Shown here: in pieces, positions 37,133-46,536 of the stretch
Position numbering within the stretch: the stretch's first letter is position 1
Layout: every line of letters starts with the position of its first letter
Source: Gemmatimonadota bacterium
GTDB taxonomy: Bacteria > Gemmatimonadota > Gemmatimonadetes > Gemmatimonadales > GWC2-71-9
Direction: 5' to 3'
NCBI GenBank assembly: GCA_016720805.1
Contig: JADKJZ010000002.1
Location: 124,001-188,000 of the forward strand
Length of the DNA: 64,000 bases
The notes under the pieces: model-generated
Seen by the model: only the letters and a program-made list of their open reading frames with translations
Told to the model about the DNA's origin: nothing
Database searches by the model: none
Program-made: the position numbers and the translations under genes

Positions 37133-38044
37133 ATGGCGATTGCCGACCGGTCAGACTTCTCCACCCCGCAGGGCGGCATGGCGCCGTGGTACCGGCTCCT
37201 GCGGCCGAGCCACTGGACCAAGAACCTCTTCGTCCTCGCCCCGCTCCTCTTCTCGGGGCGCGCGCGCGAGGTGGACGTGGCGATCTCGGCGGGGTTGGCG
37301 TTCGTCGCCTTCTGCCTCGCGGCGAGTTCGGTCTATGCGTTCAACGACGTGCTCGATCGTGACGCCGATCGCCGCCACCCGACCAAGCGGCTGCGGCCAG
37401 TCGCCGCCGGCCAGATCACCACCCGGCAGGCGATGGGGGTGTCGGGGCTGCTTGCGGTCCTCGCGCTGTTGTTGGCCCAGCAGGCGCACTGGCAGACCGC
37501 GGGGTGGGTCGGCCTCTATCTCGGACTCAATCTGCTCTATTCGTTCGGGCTCAAGCGGGTCGTCCTGCTTGATGTCTTCGCAATTGCCAGCTTCTTCGTG
37601 CTCCGGCTGCTCGCGGGTGCCGCGGCCGTTGCCGTCGCTCCTTCCGTGTGGCTGCTCCTCTGCGGCGGCCTGCTTGCCTTGTATCTCGGCTTTGCCAAGC
37701 GGCGCCACGAGTTGTCGGCACTCGGCGATGCGTCGGCGACGCACCGCAGCGTGCTGGCCCAGTACAGCGCGCCGTTTCTGGACCAGATCTCCTCCGTGCT
37801 CCTGGCCGTGACGATCGTCTCGTATTTGATGTATTCGTTGACGTCGGACACCGCCCGTCGCGTCGGTACCGAGGAGCTCAGCTACGGGATCCCGTTCGTG
37901 CTCTACGGTGTCTTCCGCTATCTCTACCTCGTCCACCAGCGCGACCAGGGCACGCCCACGGAGACGGTGCTCTCCGATCGATGGCTCCTCGCCACGGTCG
38001 CGCTGTGGCTGGTGTACAACGGGTGGGTGCTCTACCGTCCCTGA
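37133..38044 (+). CDS. UbiA family prenyltransferase, decaprenyl-phosphate phosphoribosyltransferase-like
   Basis: 303 residues from ATG 37133 with CGAGGG upstream. About eight or nine membrane helices. RPSHWTKNLFVLAPLLFSG near the N terminus and NDVLDRDADRRHPTKRLRP (71-89) match DPPR synthases (Rv3806c type) rather than ubiquinone or menaquinone UbiA enzymes. Such enzymes move phosphoribose from PRPP to polyprenyl phosphate, the first step to ribofuranosyl or arabinofuranosyl donors. Here it lies in a glycan locus next to a HAD phosphatase and membrane glycosyltransferases. Confidence 0.85.
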   Translation: MAIADRSDFSTPQGGMAPWYRLLRPSHWTKNLFVLAPLLFSGRAREVDVAISAGLAFVAFCLAASSVYAFNDVLDRDADRRHPTKRLRPVAAGQITTRQAMGVSGLLAVLALLLAQQAHWQTAGWVGLYLGLNLLYSFGLKRVVLLDVFAIASFFVLRLLAGAAAVAVAPSVWLLLCGGLLALYLGFAKRRHELSALGDASATHRSVLAQYSAPFLDQISSVLLAVTIVSYLMYSLTSDTARRVGTEELSYGIPFVLYGVFRYLYLVHQRDQGTPTETVLSDRWLLATVALWLVYNGWVLYRP

Positions 38045-38097
38045 GTACCCGATCAGTGGCTGGTACACCGATCCCGCCCCGCACCGCCTGGAGAGCC

Positions 38098-39576
38098 ATG
38101 ACCCGAGCATCGACGGCCGTTCGTCTCTTCCTGACCGTCTGGCTGGTCTACGCCGCCTTCGCGACGACCAACGTGGTCCGTGAGACCTACCTCGCCGTCT
38201 CTCTCGGCGAGCGTCTCTCGGTGCGCGTCGACCCGTACCTCGGGCTCCACCCCGACTTGTTCGAGATTCCGGGGCGGGGGTCGTACATCAACAGCAATCC
38301 CGGCGCGTCGCTGGTGGGCGCCATTCCCTATGCAGTCGCCCGTCCGCTCATTGCGGGGCTGTTCGCCCTGCGGCCCGAGCTCGGCGCGCCGAAGCCCCCG
38401 ACGGCCTACAACGACCCCCGCCCCAACCGCACCAACTACATGAACGAGATGCGCGCACGCGGGCTGGACGTGCGGCTCGCGCTGGCGGCGCTCGTGACGC
38501 AGGTCGGCCTCATGGCGCCGCTCGGGGCGCTGGCGGCGGTGGTGCTGTTCCGATATCTCGGGGCACGCTACCGCGATGAGCGGCTCGCCCTCTGGATGGC
38601 GCTGCTGTATGCCTTGGGAACGCCGATCTTCTTTCGGTCGGCCTTCCTCAATCAGAACGCGCTGCTCGCCCACCTGGTGCTGGGGGCCTGGGTCGTACTC
38701 ACGTGGCCCACCAATGGGGAGCCACCACGCTCCCGTCGCGGCCCGTGGGCGTTGGCGGGGTTGCTGCTCGGTGCCGGACTGCTGATGGACTACAGCGCCG
38801 CGCCACTGGCGCTGGTGTTCGGCGGTTGGGCCTTGATGGAGGGGTGGCAACGGAACGGGCCGCGCGGGGCAGTCGAACTGGGAGGCGCCTGCGTGGCGGG
38901 CGCCATCGGGCCGGTGCTCCTGTTGCTGGGGTACCAGTGGTTGGCCTTCGGCTCGCCATGGTTCCCGGCGCAGCGGTACATGCCGGCCACCGACTTCAGC
39001 GTGCGTGGATGGAATGGTGTCACGCTGCCCGATCCGGAATTGCTCTGGCGCAACCTGCTCGACCTGCGCTATGGCCTGTTTGCCTTCTGCCCACTGCTGG
39101 CGGTCGGGTTGGCCGCACCGTTCGTGCGGCGCGTGGCGGCCGATCCTGACCGCCGCGAACAGGCCGTGGCCCTCATCGCTGTGGGCGCGTTGCTGCTCTT
39201 CAGTGCGGCAAACCAGTTCTCCAATCTCCAGTGGAATACCGGTGTCCGCTATCTGGTGCCGGCTGGTCCGCTGCTCTTCCTGCTGGTCGTGCCGGTGTTG
39301 CGCGCGCTGCCGCGCTGGGCCGCCATCGGACTCGTGGTACCGACACTGATCATTTCTGTGGCGGTGTCGATGATGCGGGAAGGGGTGGCGCCATCCCTGG
39401 CGCTGCTCTTCACCGTCGGTCCGACGCTCCCGGTTCTGCTCACGTTGCAGAAGACGGCGGCGGCCTACGCGCCGGCCCTGGCCGGGGGGGTACAGCCATT
39501 CGGCGTGCTCGCCATCCTGGGACTCGCCGCCGGCGTGGTGCTGATCTGGCGCTTCCGCCGCCCGCAGGCGGGTTGA
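38098..39576 (+). CDS. large integral membrane protein, GT-C-like glycosyltransferase candidate
   Basis: 492 residues from ATG 38098 with TGGAGAG upstream. About eleven hydrophobic helices, with a first extracytoplasmic loop holding many Asn/Pro residues (YINSNPGASLVGAIPYAV, then PTAYNDPRPNRTNYMNEM). This layout resembles GT-C enzymes that use polyprenyl-phosphate sugars, but the catalytic Asp motif is not certain. Its place after the UbiA-type gene supports a furanosyl-transferase role by inference only. Confidence 0.7.
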   Translation: MTRASTAVRLFLTVWLVYAAFATTNVVRETYLAVSLGERLSVRVDPYLGLHPDLFEIPGRGSYINSNPGASLVGAIPYAVARPLIAGLFALRPELGAPKPPTAYNDPRPNRTNYMNEMRARGLDVRLALAALVTQVGLMAPLGALAAVVLFRYLGARYRDERLALWMALLYALGTPIFFRSAFLNQNALLAHLVLGAWVVLTWPTNGEPPRSRRGPWALAGLLLGAGLLMDYSAAPLALVFGGWALMEGWQRNGPRGAVELGGACVAGAIGPVLLLLGYQWLAFGSPWFPAQRYMPATDFSVRGWNGVTLPDPELLWRNLLDLRYGLFAFCPLLAVGLAAPFVRRVAADPDRREQAVALIAVGALLLFSAANQFSNLQWNTGVRYLVPAGPLLFLLVVPVLRALPRWAAIGLVVPTLIISVAVSMMREGVAPSLALLFTVGPTLPVLLTLQKTAAAYAPALAGGVQPFGVLAILGLAAGVVLIWRFRRPQAG

Positions 39577-39629
39577 ATCGTGGGCCACATGGCTGACGCC
39601 GTCGTTCCTGTCGTCTCACGGAGGATTGC

Positions 39630-41069
39630 TTGATTCGACCATTCCTGCTCCGCCCGCCATGGGATGGGCCCCGCAGCGTCGCCCGCGCGACGGTGCTGCT
39701 CGCGTCTGTCGTGTGCATGGCGTGCAACGACGCGCCCGTTGACCAGCAGCCCATCCCCTCACCCCCACCGCCGCCGGGCACACCGCCCCCGCCGTCGCAG
39801 GTGACGGCCACGATCACCGTGGACACGCTGACGCGCTTCCAGGTGATGTCGGGCTGGGAGGCCGTGACGCAGGCCGGTCAGGACGAAGCGGGGTTCGCGG
39901 GGTGGCAGCAGCAGTTGATGGACCTTGCCGCCAATGACCTGGGACTCAATCGGCTCCGACTCGAAGTCCGGTCCGGTGTCGAGAATCCGGTGGACTCCGA
40001 CGCGGCCTACCGCGCCGGCACCATCTCCACGTCGGAATGGCGGAACAGCCGCTACCTCGTGGTCAATGACAATGCGGATCCGAACGTCATCAACGCGGCG
40101 GGGTTCCACTTCAGCGCCATCGACCGGGCGGTCACCAACGTCGTGCTGCCGCTCAGGCAGCGTGTCGAGGCCAACGGGGAGCGGCTGTATGTCAACCTGA
40201 ACTACGTCTCGTTCAATCCCAGCACGACGCTGGCGCACCTCGACCCGGCGGAATACGCGGAGTTCCTCCTCGCGACCTTCCAGCACTTGCAGAGCACGTT
40301 CGGTTTCGTGCCGGACGCCGTCGAGGTCATCCTCGAGCCGGACGCCAACACGCCGTGGGTGGGGACACTGATTGGACAGGCCATCGTTGCGGCCGGCAAT
40401 CGGCTCGCCCTCGCGGGATTCCGCCCGGAGTTCGTCGCCCCGTCCACCACCAACATGGCGAACGTGGTGCCGTATCTCGACCAGATGGTGGCCGTGCCCG
40501 GGGTGATGACCTACCTCAAGGAGGTCTCCTACCACCGGTATGGTGGCGTGTCGGATGCCAACCTCGCGGCGATCCACGCGCGGGCCAGTGCGCTCGGGCT
40601 CAGGACCGCCATGCTTGAGCATATCGGGAGCGGGGTGGAGGATCTCTTCAAGGACCTGACGATCGCCAAAGTCTCGGGGTGGCAGCAGTATACGCTCGCG
40701 TATCCGACGTCGGACGACGGCGCCCAGTACTTCACGATCACCGGTGGCCTTCCCGTGATGGGGAGCCGAACGCGCGCGCTCCGCCAGTACTTTCACTTCG
40801 TTCGACGCGGCGCGTTTCGCGTCGCGGCGACCAGCACCAACGCGGCGGTCCGACCGGTGGGGTTCACCAACCCCGACGGTGCGCCAGTCGTTGTGTTGCA
40901 CACCGAGCGCGCCGAGACGCTCGCCATCCGGGGTCTGCGCGCGGGTCGCTACACGATCTCCAATGCGCTGCCGTCCGCCGCCGGCCCGACCGAGGCGACC
41001 GTCGGGGCCGACGGCGAATTGCGCTTCAGCGGCGTCGAGGGCGTCATCACGGTGGCGTGGCGCCCGTGA
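39630..41069 (+). CDS. lipoprotein with GH30-like glycoside hydrolase domain
   Basis: 479 residues from TTG 39630, placed by GGAGG five bases upstream. A signal peptide with cysteines around 28-31 (VVCMACND) suggests a lipoprotein, followed by a proline-rich linker. The TIM-barrel part resembles GH30 (RFQVMSGWEAV, LNRLRLEVRSG). Candidate acid/base Glu236 (VILEPDANTPW) and nucleophile Glu330 (AMLEHIG) are 94 residues apart, as in GH30 enzymes, and a C-terminal beta domain follows. It would trim or turn over a glycan outside the cytoplasm. Its stop overlaps the next membrane protein gene by four bases. Confidence 0.72.
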   Translation: MIRPFLLRPPWDGPRSVARATVLLASVVCMACNDAPVDQQPIPSPPPPPGTPPPPSQVTATITVDTLTRFQVMSGWEAVTQAGQDEAGFAGWQQQLMDLAANDLGLNRLRLEVRSGVENPVDSDAAYRAGTISTSEWRNSRYLVVNDNADPNVINAAGFHFSAIDRAVTNVVLPLRQRVEANGERLYVNLNYVSFNPSTTLAHLDPAEYAEFLLATFQHLQSTFGFVPDAVEVILEPDANTPWVGTLIGQAIVAAGNRLALAGFRPEFVAPSTTNMANVVPYLDQMVAVPGVMTYLKEVSYHRYGGVSDANLAAIHARASALGLRTAMLEHIGSGVEDLFKDLTIAKVSGWQQYTLAYPTSDDGAQYFTITGGLPVMGSRTRALRQYFHFVRRGAFRVAATSTNAAVRPVGFTNPDGAPVVVLHTERAETLAIRGLRAGRYTISNALPSAAGPTEATVGADGELRFSGVEGVITVAWRP

Positions 41070-43108
41070 CGTCAGCCAGCCCTGATGCACGTATCCCGGG
41101 CGGCGAGGGCTGGGCCGGCGTGATCGCGTGGTCGGTTGCCCTGGTGATCGGACAGGGGAGTTTCCTGCAGTTGGTCGATGCGGGCCCGTCGGTGGGCTAT
41201 CAGCATCTGGGCAGTCCGGGGCAGTTGATCGACACCAAGCCTCTGCTGCTCGGCCTCTACGTCGCGTACGCCGCGGTCGTGGCCGGCGGGATCGGGCTTT
41301 GGGCGCGTCGGCGCCGCTGGGACGCAGGTTCCTTCCCGCGGCGACTTGTCGTGGTGCTCCTCGCGGTCTTTGGCGCGAGCTCGGTGCTGTCGGCCTCACC
41401 AGCGAAATATCTTCTGGAGTCTGCCGCCCTCTTCGCCGTGCAACTCGTGGCGTTGGCGAACGTGCTCCTCATCGCGGCCACGCTGCCCGGGCCGAGCGCG
41501 ACGCGTCTCGGCACCGCCAGCGCGCGATGGCTCGGTGATCCGTCCACCGACTCGGTCACCCCTGATAGCTGGCGATGGGCGCTCGGTCCTGCCGCGTTCG
41601 TCCTCGTCGTTTCGCTCCTGCTCGCAGTGACCGCGTATCAGGGTCGACCGCACATTCCCGATGAAGTCGCCTTCTACATGCAGGCAAAGTATTTCGCGCA
41701 CGGATTGCTGTGGATGCCGGCGCCGGCGGTGCCGGCCGGATTCGATGTCGACCTGATGACCATCGACAGCACGCGGTGGTTCTCCGCGATGCCGCCGGGA
41801 TGGCCGGCGATGCTGGCGGCTGGCATGGCGATCGGTGCACCGTGGGCCATCAACCCGATCCTGGGCGCCGTCAACATCCTGCTGACCTATGCCACGCTGC
41901 AGCGGGTCATGCCGCAGCGTACCGCGAGAATCGCCACGCTGCTGCTGGCGCTCTCGCCGTGGCACGGCTTCCTCGCCATGAGCTACATGAGTCACGCCTT
42001 TTCCCTGACGCTGGCCCTGATCGCGGGTCTCGCGATGGCGCACGTGTGGCGGGGCGGGTCACCGTGGTGGTGCCTGATCGGCGGCGGGGCGATCGGGCTG
42101 GCCAGCGTGAATCGCCCCTTGGAGGGGGTCGCGCTCGCATTCGTGTTCGGGGTGATCACCCTCGTGCTCCTGGTGCGTCGCCGGCGCATCGCGCCGGTGC
42201 TGCTCCTGGGACTGGGTACCCTGATGGCCGGCGCGCTGGGGCTGGCGTACAACGCTGCCGTGACGGGGCGTCCGCTCACCTTCCCCGTCGAGGAGTACTT
42301 TCGCCGGGTCTACGGCCCGGGCCGCTACGAGATCGGGTTTGGGCCAACGCGCGGCCTCGGCTGGCCAGGCCTCGACCCGTTGCCGGGACACGGCGCCGCG
42401 GACGTCGTCATCAACGCGCTGCTGAATCTCTTCCAGGTGAACACCGAACTCTTCGGGTGGGCATGCGGATCGCTTGGACTGGTGGTCCTGGCGCTCGTCC
42501 AGCGGCGTGTCCGAGGCATCGACTTGTTCATGTGGCTGAGCATTCTCGTTGTCGTGGGTCTCCATTCGCTCTTCTGGTTCAGCGGCGGACCGGACTTCGG
42601 GGCCAGGTACTGGTTCCTGGTGATCGTTCCCTGCACGGCCTTGGCGGCGAGCGGAATCCGCTCGATCGAGGGAACCGATCCCCGTCGGCAGGGACGAGTG
42701 CTCGCGGCCGTCGGCGCGCTGAGTTTCAGTACCCTGGCGGTGTTCTATCCGTGGCGTGCCACGGACAAGTATGACCACTACCGAGGGATGTCAGGCGATG
42801 GCGGCGCGGTGCTTGCGAACGCTCCGCAGGCCGCGGGCGGGTTGATTCTCGTCAGCGGAAATCGATTTCCGGATTTTGCCTCGATGGCCGCCTACAACCC
42901 GGTCGACGTCAACGAGCGCGTCGGCACCATCATCGCCTGGGACCGCGATGCCGGCACTCGAGCGGCACTCCTGGCCGCCTATCGAGGACGTCCGGTGTGG
43001 CGGCTGGTCGCCCCGCGGGAGCCACGGGGCGCATGGTTGCTGCAGGGTCCTTTCAGTGCCGACTCGACGGCACCACTTCCACCGTTCCCCACGGGGCCGT
43101 CGGAATGA
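41066..43108 (+). CDS. large integral membrane protein, ArnT/PMT-like glycosyltransferase candidate
   Basis: 680 residues from GTG 41066, which shares GTGA with the lipoprotein stop. About twelve to fourteen hydrophobic helices. An acidic loop after an early helix (GRPHIPDEVAFYMQAKYF) and WFSAMPPGWPAML fit the GT-C pattern (ArnT/PMT/dolichyl-phosphate sugar users). A soluble tail of about 120 residues ends the protein. It would transfer sugars from polyprenyl-phosphate donors on the periplasmic face. Acceptor unknown. Confidence 0.75.
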   Translation: MTSASPDARIPGGEGWAGVIAWSVALVIGQGSFLQLVDAGPSVGYQHLGSPGQLIDTKPLLLGLYVAYAAVVAGGIGLWARRRRWDAGSFPRRLVVVLLAVFGASSVLSASPAKYLLESAALFAVQLVALANVLLIAATLPGPSATRLGTASARWLGDPSTDSVTPDSWRWALGPAAFVLVVSLLLAVTAYQGRPHIPDEVAFYMQAKYFAHGLLWMPAPAVPAGFDVDLMTIDSTRWFSAMPPGWPAMLAAGMAIGAPWAINPILGAVNILLTYATLQRVMPQRTARIATLLLALSPWHGFLAMSYMSHAFSLTLALIAGLAMAHVWRGGSPWWCLIGGGAIGLASVNRPLEGVALAFVFGVITLVLLVRRRRIAPVLLLGLGTLMAGALGLAYNAAVTGRPLTFPVEEYFRRVYGPGRYEIGFGPTRGLGWPGLDPLPGHGAADVVINALLNLFQVNTELFGWACGSLGLVVLALVQRRVRGIDLFMWLSILVVVGLHSLFWFSGGPDFGARYWFLVIVPCTALAASGIRSIEGTDPRRQGRVLAAVGALSFSTLAVFYPWRATDKYDHYRGMSGDGGAVLANAPQAAGGLILVSGNRFPDFASMAAYNPVDVNERVGTIIAWDRDAGTRAALLAAYRGRPVWRLVAPREPRGAWLLQGPFSADSTAPLPPFPTGPSE

Positions 43109-43113
43109 CCGAC

Positions 43114-43140
43114 GCCCGAAGCGACTCCTAGCGCTCGGGC
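43114..43140. terminator. hairpin between convergent glycan genes
   Basis: GCCCG-A-AGCG (43114-43123) pairs with CGCTCGGGC (43132-43140): nine pairs with one bulged A and an eight-base loop. It overlaps the epimerase stop and lies just after the stop of the membrane protein on the other strand, so it may end transcription from both sides. Confidence 0.55.
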
Positions 43141-44099
43141 CGGGCGCGCTGCTCGGCCACGACATCGGCGATGATGCTGCGGAGCGGCGTGGTCGGGCGG
43201 AAGTCGATCATGGCCTGCAACCGGGTCAGGTCGGGGATCCGGCGGTGCATGTCCTCGAACCCCTCCGCATAGGCCTCTGCGTACGGCACGTACGCGATCG
43301 GCGACTCACTCCCCGCCGCGTCGCGCACCATCTCCGCCAACTGTCGGATCGACACCTCCTCGTCCGAGCCGACGTTGAAGACGCCACCGATCGCATTCGG
43401 ATTGCCAATCAATCGCAGCAGCGCCTCCACCGCATCCTGCACGTGGCCGAAGCAACGTTGCTGGTCGCCGGTGCCGTAGACGGTGATCGGTTCGCCGGCC
43501 AGCGCTTGCCGCACGAAGTTCGGCAGCACCATGCCGTAGCGCCCGGTCTGCCGAGGCCCCACCGTATTGAAGAAGCGGACGATGATGACCGGCACGCCCT
43601 TCTCCCGCAAATAGGCCAGGCCCAGCCATTCGTCGAGCGCCTTCGAGCAGGCATACGCCCACCGTGAGTGCGTCGTCGGCCCGAGCTGCAGGTCGCCATC
43701 CTCGCGGAACGGGAGGCTGGCGCTCTTGCCGTAGACCTCCGACGTGGAGGCGATCAGCACCAACTTCTGCTTCTTCGCCGCGGCCGCGAGCACCACTTCG
43801 CTCGCCTTGACGTTGGTCTCGATCGTGTGCACCGGACGTTCGACGATCAAACGCACGCCGACGGCGGCGGCGAGGTGGATCGTCACGTCGCAGCGGTCCA
43901 CGCACTCCGAGACGAGCGGCACGTCGAGCGCCGACCCGATGCGGTAGGAGAAGCCCGGTCGGTCGACCAATGCCGCGATGTTGTCCATGCTGCCGGTCGA
44001 GAGGTCGTCAAGCACCAGTACCTCGTCGCCTCGGTCGATCAACCGCGTCGCGAGATGGGAGCCGATGAAACCCGCGCCGCCAGTAATCAGGTACCGCAT
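43128..44099 (-). CDS. NAD-dependent epimerase/dehydratase (extended SDR; NDP-sugar)
   Basis: 323 residues. GGAGFIG (7-13) binds NAD; STSEVYG and YACSK provide the catalytic Ser/Thr, Tyr and Lys. RFFNTVGPRQTGRYGMVLP is typical of UDP-sugar 4-epimerases or UDP-glucuronate decarboxylases. It supplies an activated sugar to the glycan locus; which one cannot be decided by eye. It starts 8 bp after the GT4 stop on the minus strand, so it is third in that operon. Confidence 0.9.
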   Translation of the reverse strand: MRYLITGGAGFIGSHLATRLIDRGDEVLVLDDLSTGSMDNIAALVDRPGFSYRIGSALDVPLVSECVDRCDVTIHLAAAVGVRLIVERPVHTIETNVKASEVVLAAAAKKQKLVLIASTSEVYGKSASLPFREDGDLQLGPTTHSRWAYACSKALDEWLGLAYLREKGVPVIIVRFFNTVGPRQTGRYGMVLPNFVRQALAGEPITVYGTGDQQRCFGHVQDAVEALLRLIGNPNAIGGVFNVGSDEEVSIRQLAEMVRDAAGSESPIAYVPYAEAYAEGFEDMHRRIPDLTRLQAMIDFRPTTPLRSIIADVVAEQRARPER

Positions 44100-44107
44100 G
44101 TCCGACC

Positions 44108-45358
44108 TCAGGAGTTGGGAGAAGGCACTCGCGCACGCTGGCGATCGGCGGCCGCGGCCTGCACGATCTCAAGGTATCTGGGGATCACCGTCCGCTCGCT
44201 CCAGAGCGACTCCAGGGCCTGGCGTCCCGCCAGGGCGAGACGCGCCCGATAGGCGGGGTCATGCAGGAGCCGAGCCATTGCCGCGTCGAGCTCCGCGCGG
44301 GTGGCGAACACCTCGCCACCGTGGGACGCCGCCAGCAATTCGGGCAGCGGGCCAAGCCGCCGAGCGAGCACCGGCGTCGATTGCCGGAAGGCCTCGAGCA
44401 GGATGATACCGAAAGTCTCATAGCAGAGCGACGGCACCAGCAACCCGACGGCACCACGATACCACGCGGCGAGCTCCGTGCTCGGCACCCGGCCCAGGAA
44501 GCGGACTCGGGGGTTGCCCCCAGCTTGCGCGCGCAGTGCCTCGCTGTACTCGCCGTCGCCGGCTACCACCAGATCGGCGGGGCCATCGCCCTCGAACGAC
44601 GGCAACACGTCCTGCAGCCCCTTGATCAACTCCAGTCGCCCGACGAACAGGAAGTAGGGCCGGGGGTGCGGGGCGGCGTTGCCGACCACCGGCGCCTCCG
44701 CTTCGCCGTCGGGAAGAAAGTAGGGCAGGACATCCATCTCGCGCGGGAAGCCGAACTCCCGGTGCTTCTCCCGGCTGAACTCGCTCATCGCGATGAATCG
44801 GTCGATGTGCCGCAGGTTGCGTTCGAGGTGTCCGGTCCAGCGCCACCACTGAGGTGGCCGGCGGTACTGCAGCTGGCAACTGAAGCATTGCCGTCCCGTG
44901 CACACCTCGCGTCCCTTCCGCCAGAGGACGTGCGTCGGACAGACCAGCCAGTGTTCGTGTGCCATGTAGAGCTTGACTGCGTCGCCGTACGGGAAGAGTC
45001 CGGGGCCGCCAATCAACGACATGTTGTGGAAGTTGATGACGTCAAACTTCCGCTCGTCGAGCAGCCGCTTGATGCGACGACCGTTCACGATCGGTCGGCC
45101 GGTCTGCTGCGTCAGCAACGGCGAGAGGACGCCGAGCCCGCTGCGCAACGGGATGACTTCAAGCCCCTCCGGCTCGGGCTCGGCCGGCGGCGCCGGTCGC
45201 TTCGCGAGCGCCTCGTAGGCATCGACGTCGTGGATCACCGTGACCTGGTGGCCGGCGCGAACCAGTCCTCGGGCAAGGCGCTGAATTCCGATGCCGTCGC
45301 CACCGAAATTGTAGGGCGGGTAGAAGGTCGTGAGGAAGCCGAAGCGCAGTCCGCTCAT
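44108..45358 (-). CDS. glycosyltransferase family 4 protein (1)
   Basis: 416 residues from ATG 45358, which overlaps the previous GT4 stop by four bases. Two Rossmann domains; donor-site motif with two glutamates in SLCYETFGIILLEAF. An insertion with four cysteines (CPTHVLW, then CTGRQCFSC) occurs in a subset of GT4 enzymes and may bind a metal. A retaining GT-B transferase, cytoplasmic or peripheral. It adds a sugar to the lipid-linked glycan, by context. Confidence 0.9.
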   Translation of the reverse strand: MSGLRFGFLTTFYPPYNFGGDGIGIQRLARGLVRAGHQVTVIHDVDAYEALAKRPAPPAEPEPEGLEVIPLRSGLGVLSPLLTQQTGRPIVNGRRIKRLLDERKFDVINFHNMSLIGGPGLFPYGDAVKLYMAHEHWLVCPTHVLWRKGREVCTGRQCFSCQLQYRRPPQWWRWTGHLERNLRHIDRFIAMSEFSREKHREFGFPREMDVLPYFLPDGEAEAPVVGNAAPHPRPYFLFVGRLELIKGLQDVLPSFEGDGPADLVVAGDGEYSEALRAQAGGNPRVRFLGRVPSTELAAWYRGAVGLLVPSLCYETFGIILLEAFRQSTPVLARRLGPLPELLAASHGGEVFATRAELDAAMARLLHDPAYRARLALAGRQALESLWSERTVIPRYLEIVQAAAADRQRARVPSPNS

Positions 45359-46536
45359 GCGGCCGCCTCGTGCAGGGCCGCCAGCGCCGCGCGTGCACTC
45401 GACTCCCACGTGAGCGAGAGCGCTCCATCGCGCGCCCGCCGACCCATCGCCATGCGCGCTGCTTCATCCGTCATCATCTGCTCGAGCGCGTGGGCCAACG
45501 CGCCCTCGTCGCCCGGCGCGACGAAGATCCCGCCACCCTCGAGGAGTTGGGGCAGGGGACTGGCGGTCGTCGCGATCACTGGCGTCCCCGTGGCGGCGCC
45601 TTCGACGGGCGGCAGGCCGAAGCCTTCGGACGCCGACGGCAGCACGACGGCGAGCGCGCCAGCCAGCAGGTCTCGCACCGCCTCGTCCGGCAGGAAGCCG
45701 GTCCAATGCACCAGTGCGGCGGTACCGCCCGCGTCCACCGCCTCGACGATCGCGGCCTGATCGCCATGAAAGGCATCCCCCGACCGCGCCCCGATGAGCA
45801 GGAGGTGCACCGGGTCGCCATGCAGCCGCGCCGTCTTCGAATGCGCTCGCACCAGCAGGTCCACGTGCTTGTGGGGAGAGAATCCCCCGACGTACGCAAA
45901 CCATCGTGCGCCAGTCGGCAGCCCCACCGACGCGGCCGCGCGATGGATCGCGTCAGTCGTGGGCGTGGTGCGATAGATCGCTGCCGGCGCATTCGGCGCC
46001 ACGCGGAGCCGGTGGGGCGCCACGTGGTGCACCTCGGTGATTTCGCGCGCGGCGTACTCGGACACGGTCAGGACCAACCGCGACTGACGGAGGGCAAGCC
46101 CCACCTTGGCGCGCCAGAAGAGCCGCGCGCGGCGCGATGGGAGGGTGAGTTCGGGAAAGCGCTCGGCGATCGCATCATGCACCGTCACGACCGCCGGTAA
46201 CCGAAGCGGCAAGGGGAAGTAGGTGTACACCGTCGGTGAGAAGAAGACATCAGGCCGGTGACGGCTGACCGCCCGTGTGAATCGCAGCATGTCGGCCGGC
46301 GACCGCGCCGAATCGGCACTCGCGGCGGTGGTCGGCGAGACATGCTGCGGGACCACGATCGTCCGGACGTTTGGGGCATCGAGGGTGAACACCGCCCGGG
46401 CGCGCTCGTCGAGAAAACAGACGAACTCGTCCTCCGGGGCGGTGTGAACCATCGCCGTCACCAACTCGCGCGTGAAGCGGCCATACCCACGCGCGTTGGC
46501 CCAGCAGGTCGCGTCGACGCCAATCCGGAGACTCAC
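45355..46536 (-). CDS. glycosyltransferase family 4 protein (2)
   Basis: 393 residues from GTG 46536. GT-B fold with YVGGFSPHKHVDLLVRAH and the donor site SASEGFGLPPVEGAATG (Glu-x7-Glu). The GTG shares GTGA with a stop at 46533-46535 of an upstream frame, so an upstream gene once fed into it; that gene lies in the abnormal sequence after 46537. It is the first readable gene of the minus-strand GT4-GT4-epimerase operon. Confidence 0.9.
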   Translation of the reverse strand: MSLRIGVDATCWANARGYGRFTRELVTAMVHTAPEDEFVCFLDERARAVFTLDAPNVRTIVVPQHVSPTTAASADSARSPADMLRFTRAVSRHRPDVFFSPTVYTYFPLPLRLPAVVTVHDAIAERFPELTLPSRRARLFWRAKVGLALRQSRLVLTVSEYAAREITEVHHVAPHRLRVAPNAPAAIYRTTPTTDAIHRAAASVGLPTGARWFAYVGGFSPHKHVDLLVRAHSKTARLHGDPVHLLLIGARSGDAFHGDQAAIVEAVDAGGTAALVHWTGFLPDEAVRDLLAGALAVVLPSASEGFGLPPVEGAATGTPVIATTASPLPQLLEGGGIFVAPGDEGALAHALEQMMTDEAARMAMGRRARDGALSLTWESSARAALAALHEAAA

